Below, piece by piece: positions 1 through 6,143 of a stretch of 10,700 nt of DNA (position 1 is its first letter; the number at the start of each line of letters is the position of its first letter). The stretch lies in assembly GCF_934754915.1 (NCBI RefSeq), contig NZ_CAKVKB010000115.1:1-10700 (forward strand), read 5' to 3'. The stretch is from an uncultured Clostridium sp. (lineage in GTDB: Bacteria > Bacillota > Clostridia > Clostridiales > Clostridiaceae). Under the pieces are notes generated by a model that had not been told where the DNA came from, searched no databases, and saw only the letters and a program-made list of their open reading frames with translations. The translations under genes and the position numbers were made by a program.

Positions 1-1045
1 TACATGCTCTTATCAATATATTTTTAGGTGAATGTGCAATATCTATAAATTCAAGGAGCTGCGTTTTATAACCACAATATTGAAGGATATTACCTCTAAT
101 AGCATCAGTCATAAGAGCCGCTACTCTCTCTTGTATTATACCATATTTTGTTAATATTGATAATTTATCACTTTTCATTTGACTATTCAGTTCATGCTGA
201 CAGCAAGGTACTGAAAATATCATCTTCGCATTCCACTTTATAGCATTATATAAAGCATAATCAGTAGCAGTATCACAGGCATGAAGAGTTATTACCATAT
301 CAACTTTATTATTATACTTAAATCCATTTATATCTCCAAGTTCAAAATGAAGATTGTCATACTTATATGATTTTGCAATTTCATTACATTTTTTAATTAC
401 ATCTTCCTTTAAATCAAGACCTATCATCTTTACATTTATGTTCTTTATCTTTACAAAATAGTAGTAAAGTACAAATGTAAGATATGATTTTCCACATCCA
501 AAATCTAGTATAGTTAATTCTTTATAATCATTTTTCTTTATTTCATCATCAATTATTTCAACAAACCTATTAATCTGCTTATATTTATCATATTTAGAAT
601 TGACAACTTTTCCTTCTCTCGTAAAAATCCCAAGATCTATTAAAGGTTCAATTATCATTCCTTCTTTTAATATGTAATTTTTTTCTTTATTGTGACTCTT
701 TTTCGCCATTTTTTCATTACTGCTTTTTTTCTTTCCAAGATGAACCTTTCCCTTTTTGGAAATTCTCAAATTATAAGAGATATTTTCTGACCACGCTTCT
801 GCCTGTTTATAGCCATTACAGATAATTTCTTCAAATTTTTTCATAAATTCATTTGATTTTATGTTTTCATGAAATACCTGCTTATCTGTAAATTTTTCTA
901 TTTGATAATATTCCTTTCCTTTATTTTCTTTTAACATAAACACTATTTTATTATATTTCACATTTTTATTAATTTTATTGCTTATTACAGCTTTTATTAT
1001 CTTATCTTCAGCTACTTCACTCACTGCATTTCTTAATTCTTCCAT
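1..1045 (-). CDS. Class I SAM-dependent methyltransferase, Methyltransf_32 / METTL25-like, 3' end cut by the window
   Basis: 348 residues are visible, starting at the ATG whose first base is 1045. The stop lies beyond the left edge. Residues 1-130 form a lysine-rich, poorly conserved N-terminal part. The Rossmann methyltransferase domain follows: SAM-binding motif I is DFGCGKS (181-187), an acidic residue ending strand 2 is in GLD (209-211), and LHACDTA is at 254-260. The diagnostic PCCQHE is at 280-285 and HSPKNILIRA at 338-347, which in this family lies close to the C-terminus, so probably little is missing. The PCCQHE signature matches the Methyltransf_32 group, which includes eukaryotic METTL25-like proteins; the bacterial substrate is not known to me. 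The ribosome binding site is weak (AAGG about 11 bases before the ATG). A GTG nine bases upstream is a possible alternative start. It stands alone, with no partner genes visible. Confidence 0.85.
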   Translation of the reverse strand, partial: MEELRNAVSEVAEDKIIKAVISNKINKNVKYNKIVFMLKENKGKEYYQIEKFTDKQVFHENIKSNEFMKKFEEIICNGYKQAEAWSENISYNLRISKKGKVHLGKKKSSNEKMAKKSHNKEKNYILKEGMIIEPLIDLGIFTREGKVVNSKYDKYKQINRFVEIIDDEIKKNDYKELTILDFGCGKSYLTFVLYYYFVKIKNINVKMIGLDLKEDVIKKCNEIAKSYKYDNLHFELGDINGFKYNNKVDMVITLHACDTATDYALYNAIKWNAKMIFSVPCCQHELNSQMKSDKLSILTKYGIIQERVAALMTDAIRGNILQYCGYKTQLLEFIDIAHSPKNILIRAC

Positions 1046-1067
1046 TCGTAACACAACCTTATCATTT

Positions 1068-1096
1068 CTTCTATTAACATATATATAATATGTCAA
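1068..1096 (-). promoter_or_regulatory. Candidate promoter of the methyltransferase gene
   Basis: A perfect -35 box TTGACA is read on the minus strand at 1096-1091. At 17-base spacing it faces a poor -10 box, TAGAAG (1073-1068). Transcription would begin about 15 bases before the ATG at 1045. The -10 match is weak, so the assignment is tentative. Confidence 0.35.
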
Positions 1097-1258
1097 CAGC
1101 ATATTATATTAATATAACACAGAATAAAAATCGTTTAACTTTTCTATAATCTTTTTATCCTTTTAATTTTTATCTTTGGTAAAAATATTTTCACTTTTTT
1201 AAATTATATCATATACATATTTTTCTTAACAATAAGTTTTCTACATCAGTTTTAAATC

Positions 1259-1310
1259 AAACAAAAGAAAATGCACAAGATATTATACATAACTCTCTTC
1301 TGCATTTTCT
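1259..1310 (-). terminator. Rho-independent terminator after the basic-protein gene
   Basis: Arms at 1296-1310 and 1266-1280 pair over 15 bases with one mismatch (TCTTCTGCATTTTCT on the plus strand). They enclose a 15-base loop. On the minus-strand transcript the stem is followed by a U-rich tract (TTTGTTTGATTT). It lies about 40 bases past the stop at 1351, as expected for that gene's terminator. Confidence 0.65.
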
Positions 1311-1350
1311 ACTCATATTTCTTTAACTTATTCAAAAATATTATAAACCT

Positions 1351-1965
1351 TTATACAGAAGCATCTACTGTAGATTCTCCTGTATCAGATGCCTTATCAT
1401 CAGAAGCAATTTTGTCAAGATTTTCTCCCACAGAATTCCCTGTATACTTGCTTATATCATAACTATTGTTTTCATCATAGCTGGCATTTTGATTATTTTT
1501 TTGTAACTCTGCATCATTTTTTGCGCCTTCATATATATCCAAACTTTCTTGTCTCTTCCTTGCTCTTTTTCTAACTTTCAATATCTTTCCTTTTCTTTTA
1601 CTTTCTTCAATTTTGTTTTGTAGCTGAGCTTCTTTTCTCTTTCTAGCAATTGCTTTTTCAATAGCAAGATTATTTATTTTTGTTTGAACTTTTCCTTTTA
1701 CTTTATTTATACCGGCTATAATGACAGCCGAATTTTCACAATTCTTAGCTTTTAATGCTTCTGCTTTTAACGATCCCATAATATTTTCAAGCTGTTGTTG
1801 TGACTTAGCCGCAGCAATCTTACTTAAATATTTTGCTGACTGAAAATCACTTGTACTTTTCTTTTTGTTTTTTGAAAAGGAATATCTACTGTTCTTTTTA
1901 TTTTTTGATTTTTTTAATGATGATTCTGACAAAGTCAAACGAGCAAAACCTGTAACAGTATTCAT
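1351..1965 (-). CDS. Unknown highly basic protein with acidic C-terminal tail (204 aa)
   Basis: I do not recognise this family. The protein has three compositional zones. Residues 1-45 are rich in Ser and Lys, with clusters such as KKSKNKKNSR. Residues 45-145 look helical and strongly basic, with long K/R runs (IARKRKEAQLQNK, KVRKRARKRQE) suggesting coiled-coil or nucleic-acid-binding character. The tail from about 150 to 204 is low in complexity and rich in Asp, Glu, Asn and Ser. There is no signal peptide, membrane segment or Cys cluster. The gene is self-contained: a near-consensus promoter, an AAGGAGGT ribosome binding site six bases before the ATG, and its own terminator. Such signals suggest high expression. 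RNA, DNA or ribosome association is only an inference from charge. The real start is well fixed by the ribosome binding site. Confidence 0.75.
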   Translation of the reverse strand: MNTVTGFARLTLSESSLKKSKNKKNSRYSFSKNKKKSTSDFQSAKYLSKIAAAKSQQQLENIMGSLKAEALKAKNCENSAVIIAGINKVKGKVQTKINNLAIEKAIARKRKEAQLQNKIEESKRKGKILKVRKRARKRQESLDIYEGAKNDAELQKNNQNASYDENNSYDISKYTGNSVGENLDKIASDDKASDTGESTVDASV

Positions 1966-1971
1966 GACAGT

Positions 1972-1979
1972 ACCTCCTT
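1972..1979 (-). promoter_or_regulatory. Full-consensus Shine-Dalgarno, AAGGAGGT
   Basis: The minus strand reads AAGGAGGT, an eight-base complement to the 16S rRNA 3' end, with a six-base spacer to the ATG at 1965. It is the best ribosome binding site in the window and fixes the start of the basic-protein gene. Confidence 0.8.
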
Positions 1980-2021
1980 AAAATATTAATTATAATATTT
2001 ATCGGATTCTTTTTATTGAAT

Positions 2022-2049
2022 TTTATACCATTATTAAAAGTATTTTCAA
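2022..2049 (-). promoter_or_regulatory. Strong sigma-A-type promoter for the basic-protein gene
   Basis: On the minus strand, TTGAAA (2049-2044, 5 of 6 to consensus) lies 16 bases from TATAAA (2027-2022, 5 of 6). TGG directly before the -10 box makes an extended -10. The start would be near 2015, leaving a 5' leader of about 50 bases. The -35 box begins only five bases past the GntR stop codon, so the promoter sits in a very tight space. Confidence 0.65.
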
Positions 2050-2053
2050 TTTA

Positions 2054-2755
2054 TTATTCCCTGTCTCTTCTTACAAAAAGTTTTACATGATTATTGTTCA
2101 TATAATCATATGAATAAAAGACTGGTTCATCTTTGTCATTAAAATGAAGCTGTTTTAACAATATTGTCTTATTGCCTAATTTCTTTACTGCTTTTTCATC
2201 AAATACCTCTTTCCCATCTGGAATACAAATTTCACTTACTGAATAACTTATGTTTATATCTAAATTTTCTTTCAAAAATAAAAGCAGAGAGCCTGTAACA
2301 CCATTTTCGAAAAAATTTCCTGCTATATGTTCTGGAATTATATTGAATGTATATGCAAAATCTCTATCCTCATTATTTCTAATTCTTTCAATTATCACTG
2401 CATTTCCATCACAATTAAGTTTTTCTTTCCATTCATTTTTCATTTTTTCCTTGTATGTTCTCATCTGTGACTGCATAACAGAAAATCCCGAATTTCCAAT
2501 TAATTTTTCTGTGCTTTGAAGCACATTCAATGAATCACTTACTATTGCAGTATTTCTGTTTACATAAGTTCCTGCTCCATTTCTTGAAGTCAAAATTCCC
2601 TGTCTTTGAAGAATTTTTATAGCTTCTCTTAATGTAGACCTTGAAACATTAAACTGTTTTGCAAGAACAGGTTCTGATGGAAGTCTATCTCCTTTTGAAT
2701 AAATGCCTTCATTTATCATATCTTCTAACTTTTGTTTCACCTTTAAATAAAGCAT
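2054..2755 (-). CDS. GntR-family transcriptional regulator, HutC subfamily (UTRA effector domain)
   Basis: The protein has 233 residues when started at the ATG at 2755, which has GAAGGGA about ten bases upstream. A longer TTG start at 2818 would add a non-conserved hydrophobic stretch and has no ribosome binding site. Residues 1-68 are a classic GntR winged helix: GDRLPSEPVLAKQFNVSRST (22-41), LREAIKILQRQGIL, then the wing NGAGTYV. The rest is a UTRA ligand-binding domain, with an IERIR strand, an IPEHIA segment and the closing YDYMNN...FVRRDR typical of HutC members. These proteins bind a small sugar or phosphorylated metabolite and release DNA. It follows the PHP gene in the same direction and probably controls the transport and hydrolysis genes upstream as well as itself. 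A GTCAGACA element sits just before it and again before the importer operon. Confidence 0.9.
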   Translation of the reverse strand: MLYLKVKQKLEDMINEGIYSKGDRLPSEPVLAKQFNVSRSTLREAIKILQRQGILTSRNGAGTYVNRNTAIVSDSLNVLQSTEKLIGNSGFSVMQSQMRTYKEKMKNEWKEKLNCDGNAVIIERIRNNEDRDFAYTFNIIPEHIAGNFFENGVTGSLLLFLKENLDINISYSVSEICIPDGKEVFDEKAVKKLGNKTILLKQLHFNDKDEPVFYSYDYMNNNHVKLFVRRDRE

Positions 2756-2780
2756 TTTTATCAATCCCTTCAAAATCTCA

Positions 2781-2798
2781 TGTCTGACTAAGATTATA
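2781..2798 (-). promoter_or_regulatory. Candidate promoter -10 and operator of the GntR gene
   Basis: A consensus TATAAT (minus strand, 2798-2793) is followed four bases later by GTCAGACA (plus-strand TGTCTGAC, 2781-2788), which would cover the transcription start. The same octamer lies just past a -10-like box upstream of the importer operon. No good -35 box is seen at normal spacing. Autoregulation by GntR is inferred. Confidence 0.4.
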
Positions 2799-2894
2799 TT
2801 TAGAATATATATGTACAATTATAATGAACATTTTTAATACTTAAAATATCTATTATGAACTGCTTGAAAAATATTGTCTATATTTATAATTTAA

Positions 2895-2909
2895 ATTGTA
2901 TTATACAAT
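2895..2909. promoter_or_regulatory. Perfect 15-base inverted repeat, possible GntR/HutC operator
   Basis: ATTGTAT and ATACAAT are exact inverted copies around a single central T. The GT...AC skeleton resembles operators of HutC-type GntR proteins, such as the TTGTATATACAA-like sites of TreR. It lies about 140 bases before the GntR start. Random AT-rich palindromes are common here, so confidence is modest. Confidence 0.35.
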
Positions 2910-2929
2910 CTATTTTCTTAACAAAAATG

Positions 2930-2949
2930 AATCATATTTAAATATGATT
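2930..2949 (-). terminator. Perfect 20-base palindrome over the PHP stop codon, possible weak terminator
   Basis: AATCATATTT is followed directly by its reverse complement AAATATGATT, spanning the TAA stop at 2938-2940. In the minus-strand transcript it can form a short AU hairpin followed by CATTTTTG. It has almost no GC, so it would be a weak terminator at best. It could alternatively be a protein-binding site. Confidence 0.3.
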
Positions 2950-3948
2950 AAAATATATTGGATTAGTTTCTGCCATAAGTTTTCCACTCTTCCTTTCCCT
3001 AATTTCCAATCTAATCCATATAACTTTTTCATCTACACTTATTTCAATAAACTTTCTAATAACTTTTATATTATTATTCATATGAACTTGTTCATGCATA
3101 GAAATAATTTTTTTGTCAATATTTACATTCAAATTTTCATGAACGCTATTGGTTAGATAAATTTTAAAATTATCACTATTCTTTATGTTCCCTATATCAA
3201 TCTTAAAAACAATCTTTTCATCTTTATGGATATTAATCTGATTTCCTGTACTATATTCTTTCTCTCCTTTTTTAACACATAAATCAATAAAAGGTCCTCT
3301 AGACATGATTATTCTTCCAGATTTTATTGCTTCCATTGATGCAGATTCAATTTCATTTAATTCGTTTATAAGTATCCAGTTAAAAGTTCCGCTTTCATTG
3401 AATTGTTCCTTTTTATGAAAATCTCCTCCATATAAAGTTGTTATCTTGTATTTTTCTTCTGCTCTCTTCATCCAGAATATTCTATTTTTTTCATGTTCAT
3501 TGTGTTTATTCATTATACCATGCCACTGTTCCATAAAATCTATCTTGTTGAAATCAGTATTTCTAAATTTATATCTTCCTCCAGTACATACTGGATTCCC
3601 AATTGCCATAGGATGTGCAATTCCTATTATTCCTCCATATTTATGTACATGGTCTGCAAGTTCATTTAGAGAATCATCTCTCAAAGTTTCCCATCTAAAA
3701 TATGGGGCTCCAACTGCTATTATGTGTCCATAAAATGTTGTGTATTCAATTCCCTTTATTATTTTGATCCCCGTTTCCTTATATATATTTTCAACATCTT
3801 CGTATCCATACATAGTATTGTGATCTGTAAGAAAAATTATATCTGTGCCATTTTTTCCTGCTTCATATGCCATATCCTTTAATGTATCGCTTCCATCTGA
3901 ATTTTTAGTATGTACATGTGTTTGAATCTTCATCCATCTATAACTCAT
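2938..3948 (-). CDS. PHP-domain metallohydrolase, CehA/McbA-like
   Basis: A 336-residue predicted cytoplasmic protein with no signal peptide. The PHP metal site is complete: HVH (H11, H13) with SDG (D18), TDHN (D42, H43), GIEYTT (E68), GH (H74-75 region), GIAHP (H112) and GGDFH (D176, H178). Residues from about 210 to 336 form a beta-rich C-terminal domain, with SRGPFIDL and strands such as WIRLEIRE, as in CehA/McbA-type proteins. PHP enzymes of this sort hydrolyse phosphoesters, including cyclic and diesters; the substrate here is inferred to be whatever the neighbouring importer brings in. The N-terminal domain usual in CehA-like proteins is missing and appears to be encoded by the preceding gene. 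The start is supported by AAGGGAA seven to eight bases upstream. A hairpin separates it from the preceding gene. Confidence 0.85.
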   Translation of the reverse strand: MSYRWMKIQTHVHTKNSDGSDTLKDMAYEAGKNGTDIIFLTDHNTMYGYEDVENIYKETGIKIIKGIEYTTFYGHIIAVGAPYFRWETLRDDSLNELADHVHKYGGIIGIAHPMAIGNPVCTGGRYKFRNTDFNKIDFMEQWHGIMNKHNEHEKNRIFWMKRAEEKYKITTLYGGDFHKKEQFNESGTFNWILINELNEIESASMEAIKSGRIIMSRGPFIDLCVKKGEKEYSTGNQINIHKDEKIVFKIDIGNIKNSDNFKIYLTNSVHENLNVNIDKKIISMHEQVHMNNNIKVIRKFIEISVDEKVIWIRLEIRERKSGKLMAETNPIYFNHI

Positions 3949-3981
3949 ATTTATTTTCCCTTTCCTTAATCCAAAATTCCC

Positions 3982-4027
3982 ATAATTTAAAACAAACCCA
4001 ATTTACTTACTGAAATCAGGTTTGTTT
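3982..4027 (-). terminator. Hairpin between the two CehA-like halves, terminator or attenuator
   Basis: GGTTTGTTT (4019-4027) pairs exactly with AAACAAACC (3990-3998). An inner ATTT/AAAT stem and a CA/CA internal loop surround an 8-base loop. On the minus-strand transcript the 3' arm GGTTTGTTTT is itself U-rich and runs into AAATTATG. It lies just past the stop at 4034 and 41 bases before the PHP start, too close for a full promoter in between. Partial termination that lowers PHP and GntR expression is the likely role. Confidence 0.5.
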
Positions 4028-4033
4028 CTGTAG

Positions 4034-4489
4034 TCACATCCATTCTGCTTCAAGTGAAATATTCATAATATCAGTATTTATTCCATGAAGTGATATTATC
4101 ATTTCCCATTTTCCTTTAATATCTGAAATCTTTTTATAACCTGGGCTGCTTTTCTCCTTAGAAAGAATTATTTTTTCTTCACTACATCCCCTGTGACCAC
4201 ATCCAATATAATCTCCATCATGATAAAGTGAAAGTGTTGCAAGATTTTTAAGAATTTCTTGACCATTTAAATATCTGTTTTTAAGAAATATCCTTTCTTC
4301 TTCTGTCATCTCACATATCTCTTTTTTAAACGAATTATTTATATCATTTTCATCAGTTGTAACTCTTGGATTATATCGAAATTTAATTTCTAATCTTTCT
4401 GCTTCATCTTCTATAGTAATATTTATTTTTTTATGTGTGCTTTCATCTTTTTTTAAAATTGTTAATTGTCTTTTTAAAATTCCTTTCAT
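4034..4489 (-). CDS. Stand-alone homologue of the N-terminal domain of CehA/McbA-type proteins (151 aa)
   Basis: Small soluble protein with no signal peptide or membrane segment. Its second half, with CGHRGCSEEKIILS (97-110), SSPGY (114-118) and KGKWEMIISLHGI (125-137), follows the pattern RGwSg..r..i.is...aTPGY.pG...G.W.v.L that I recall from the N-terminal beta domain of CehA/McbA-like PHP proteins. Residues 20-40 (INITIEDEAERLEIKFRYNP) fit that domain's first strands. The next gene encodes the PHP portion, so the two look like one protein split into two genes. The proteins may associate; that is inference. The ribosome binding site AGAGG lies eight bases before the ATG. The gene follows the GDPD gene after 27 bases and is followed by a hairpin. 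It would be called hypothetical by most pipelines. Confidence 0.65.
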   Translation of the reverse strand: MKGILKRQLTILKKDESTHKKINITIEDEAERLEIKFRYNPRVTTDENDINNSFKKEICEMTEEERIFLKNRYLNGQEILKNLATLSLYHDGDYIGCGHRGCSEEKIILSKEKSSPGYKKISDIKGKWEMIISLHGINTDIMNISLEAEWM

Positions 4490-4516
4490 ATTTTTATCCT
4501 CTAATATATTCGCATA

Positions 4517-5212
4517 TTATTTATATTGGCAATATGAATTTATACACTCTTTTAATAAATCAACTTTGTTTGTTGTAATTGAATTTATATTATACTTCAG
4601 TAATTTTTTCATATCTTCTAATTTATCAACTGTCCAGACATGAACCTGAAAATCTCTTTTTCTAAATTCTTCTGCAATTTCAATATCTGAAGATATTAAT
4701 TTATAATTCAAGTTCACTCCTATAGCTTTACTATCACTGATTTTTTTTAATCCAAAATCATCTAGATTACGACTATTTCCAGAAATGAAAATCCTTTTTA
4801 AATCACTTTCATCAAGATTTACAAGATATCGAAAACCATAAAGCTTTTCTTTATTATCTGAAATATTTTCATAAGTAAGTCCAGTAAGAAATATCCTGTC
4901 CATTAATTCATACTTCAAAATCATATCTTTTAATGCTTCAAGTACAGAAACATCCTTAACATCAATATTAAGTTCAGCATTTCCATACTTATTCATTATG
5001 TCCAGAACTTTTTCAAACTTTTCATATTCCATATTATCTTTTGGAATATCATGACTTAATATAAGCCTTCCATCTTTTATATTAAGATCTATTTCTATAA
5101 TATCTGCTCCATTTTTAATTCCAGATTCTACAGATTCAATGCTATCCATTTTTGTGTTCATACATCCTGCATGTGCTGTTATATTTATTCTGTCTTCTTT
5201 TATCATAATCAT
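4517..5212 (-). CDS. Glycerophosphodiester phosphodiesterase family protein (GDPD)
   Basis: A 231-residue TIM-barrel enzyme expected to cleave glycerophosphodiesters to sn-glycerol 3-phosphate plus an alcohol. Visible signatures: TAHAG with H14, GADIIEIDL with metal ligands E40 and D42, DGRLILSHD with H54, NIDVKD (D84, K86), and the late VHVWTVD strand. Two features are atypical: the usual HRG is HAG, so the phosphate-contacting Arg is absent, and the PENT motif is replaced by DSIES. The residues expected for catalysis otherwise remain. There is no signal peptide, so it acts in the cytoplasm on imported substrate. The ribosome binding site GAGGGG lies about six bases before the ATG. It starts 13 bases after the MalF-like gene, so the two are cotranscribed. 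This pairing suggests the importer carries a phosphodiester. Confidence 0.85.
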   Translation of the reverse strand: MIMIKEDRINITAHAGCMNTKMDSIESVESGIKNGADIIEIDLNIKDGRLILSHDIPKDNMEYEKFEKVLDIMNKYGNAELNIDVKDVSVLEALKDMILKYELMDRIFLTGLTYENISDNKEKLYGFRYLVNLDESDLKRIFISGNSRNLDDFGLKKISDSKAIGVNLNYKLISSDIEIAEEFRKRDFQVHVWTVDKLEDMKKLLKYNINSITTNKVDLLKECINSYCQYK

Positions 5213-5225
5213 CTATATCCCCTCA

Positions 5226-6107
5226 TTAATACTTTTCTTCCTCATTCTTTCCATAAATCTGTCTTATATGAAATACTGCAAGAATAAGAACAATCATTAC
5301 CATGATAAGTGAAGCAGCTGAACCATAACCTACCTTCAATCCCTTAACACCATATTGATAGATGTACTGAGTTATTGTTGCTGTTGAATTTGCAGGTCCT
5401 CCCTTTGTAAGTATATTTACCTTATCGAAAAGACGTATTGAATCAATTGTCCTTAATAGTACTACCATTCCAATAACTTTTGATATATTGGGAATTGTTA
5501 TATATATAAACCTATGCCATGGATTTGCCCCATCAATTTTTGCTGCTTCATACTGTCCTTTTGGTACAGATTGAAGTGCTGCATATATCAGAAGAAAAAC
5601 AAAAGGTGAATACTGCCATATATCAATTGTCAGTATTGCGTAAAATGCTGTTTTTACATCCATAAGCCAGTTTACAGGACTTATTCCAAGCTTACTCAAA
5701 AATTCATTTATTATTCCATAATTATTTGAAAACATTATCTGCCATACAAGTGCAACTGTAACAGGTGGAAGAAGAGTTGGAAGAAGAACCAAAGTTCTCA
5801 CAGTCTTCTTCCCTTTATTTAAGCTATTTATAAACAATGCCATCATCAGTCCAAGTGTTATTTCAGATACAACAGCAAGAATTGTAAATTTTACTGTATT
5901 ATATACAGCCTGTTTGAAATATGTATCATTTACTATATTCTTAAAATTCTCAGTTCCTATAAATTTTACACCTGCTCTGTCCAGAAAATAATAATCTGTA
6001 AAACTGTAGTACATTATAAATATAAGAGGAAAAATACTCAAAGCCATTAATAGAATTGTAGAAGGTGCCAGCATTTTGCAGGTAAAAATTTTCTTACTGT
6101 TCATCAT
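5226..6107 (-). CDS. ABC sugar-type importer permease, MalF/UgpA-like (CUT1)
   Basis: The protein has 293 residues with six predicted membrane segments, roughly at 13-36, 72-95, 106-128, 156-178, 202-225 and 260-283. The cytoplasmic EAA loop that contacts the ATPase is clear: QYEAAKIDGANPWHRFIYIT, followed by IPNISK. The LPTLLPPV segment and the GGP turn (TKGGPANSTAT) near the C-terminus are typical of MalF/UgpA-type permeases, and the length is normal. It would form the membrane channel with the MalG-like partner encoded just upstream. I take the ATG at 6107 as the start because AGGAG lies ten bases before it; an earlier TTG at 6116 abuts the ribosome binding site. It follows the fused gene after 36 bases with no terminator. 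No ATPase gene is nearby, consistent with use of a shared MsmX-type ATPase. Confidence 0.92.
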   Translation of the reverse strand: MMNSKKIFTCKMLAPSTILLMALSIFPLIFIMYYSFTDYYFLDRAGVKFIGTENFKNIVNDTYFKQAVYNTVKFTILAVVSEITLGLMMALFINSLNKGKKTVRTLVLLPTLLPPVTVALVWQIMFSNNYGIINEFLSKLGISPVNWLMDVKTAFYAILTIDIWQYSPFVFLLIYAALQSVPKGQYEAAKIDGANPWHRFIYITIPNISKVIGMVVLLRTIDSIRLFDKVNILTKGGPANSTATITQYIYQYGVKGLKVGYGSAASLIMVMIVLILAVFHIRQIYGKNEEEKY

Positions 6108-6143
6108 AAATATCAAACTCCTAAAATCACATTCAAATTACAT

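Larger units (their letters stand above)
1046..1350. other. Intergenic stretch of about 300 bases without a gene
   Basis: This very AT-rich spacer separates the methyltransferase from the basic-protein gene. It contains the candidate promoter near 1068-1096, a perfect 14-base AT-only palindrome at 1104-1117 (TTATATT/AATATAA) just upstream of the -35 box, and the terminator hairpin at 1266-1310. A short plus-strand open frame starting at 1271 overlaps that hairpin, has no ribosome binding site, and is not considered a gene. I see nothing else in it. Confidence 0.6.

Noticed and set aside
1104..1117. 14-base AT-only palindrome as an operator
   Set aside because: It contains no GC at all and such repeats are expected often at this base composition; no regulator is nearby.
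1271..1574. Plus-strand open frames opposite the basic-protein gene
   Set aside because: They have no ribosome binding site, sit antisense to a well-supported gene, one runs through the terminator hairpin, and their composition is that of a reversed lysine-rich gene.
2756..2818. Longer GntR protein starting at TTG 2818
   Set aside because: The extra 21 residues are hydrophobic and not part of the GntR fold, there is no ribosome binding site, and the ATG at 2755 has one.
2896..3733. Plus-strand open frames opposite the PHP gene
   Set aside because: They lie antisense to a gene with all expected metal-binding motifs, and their Phe/Ile/Asn-rich translations look like reverse-complement shadows.
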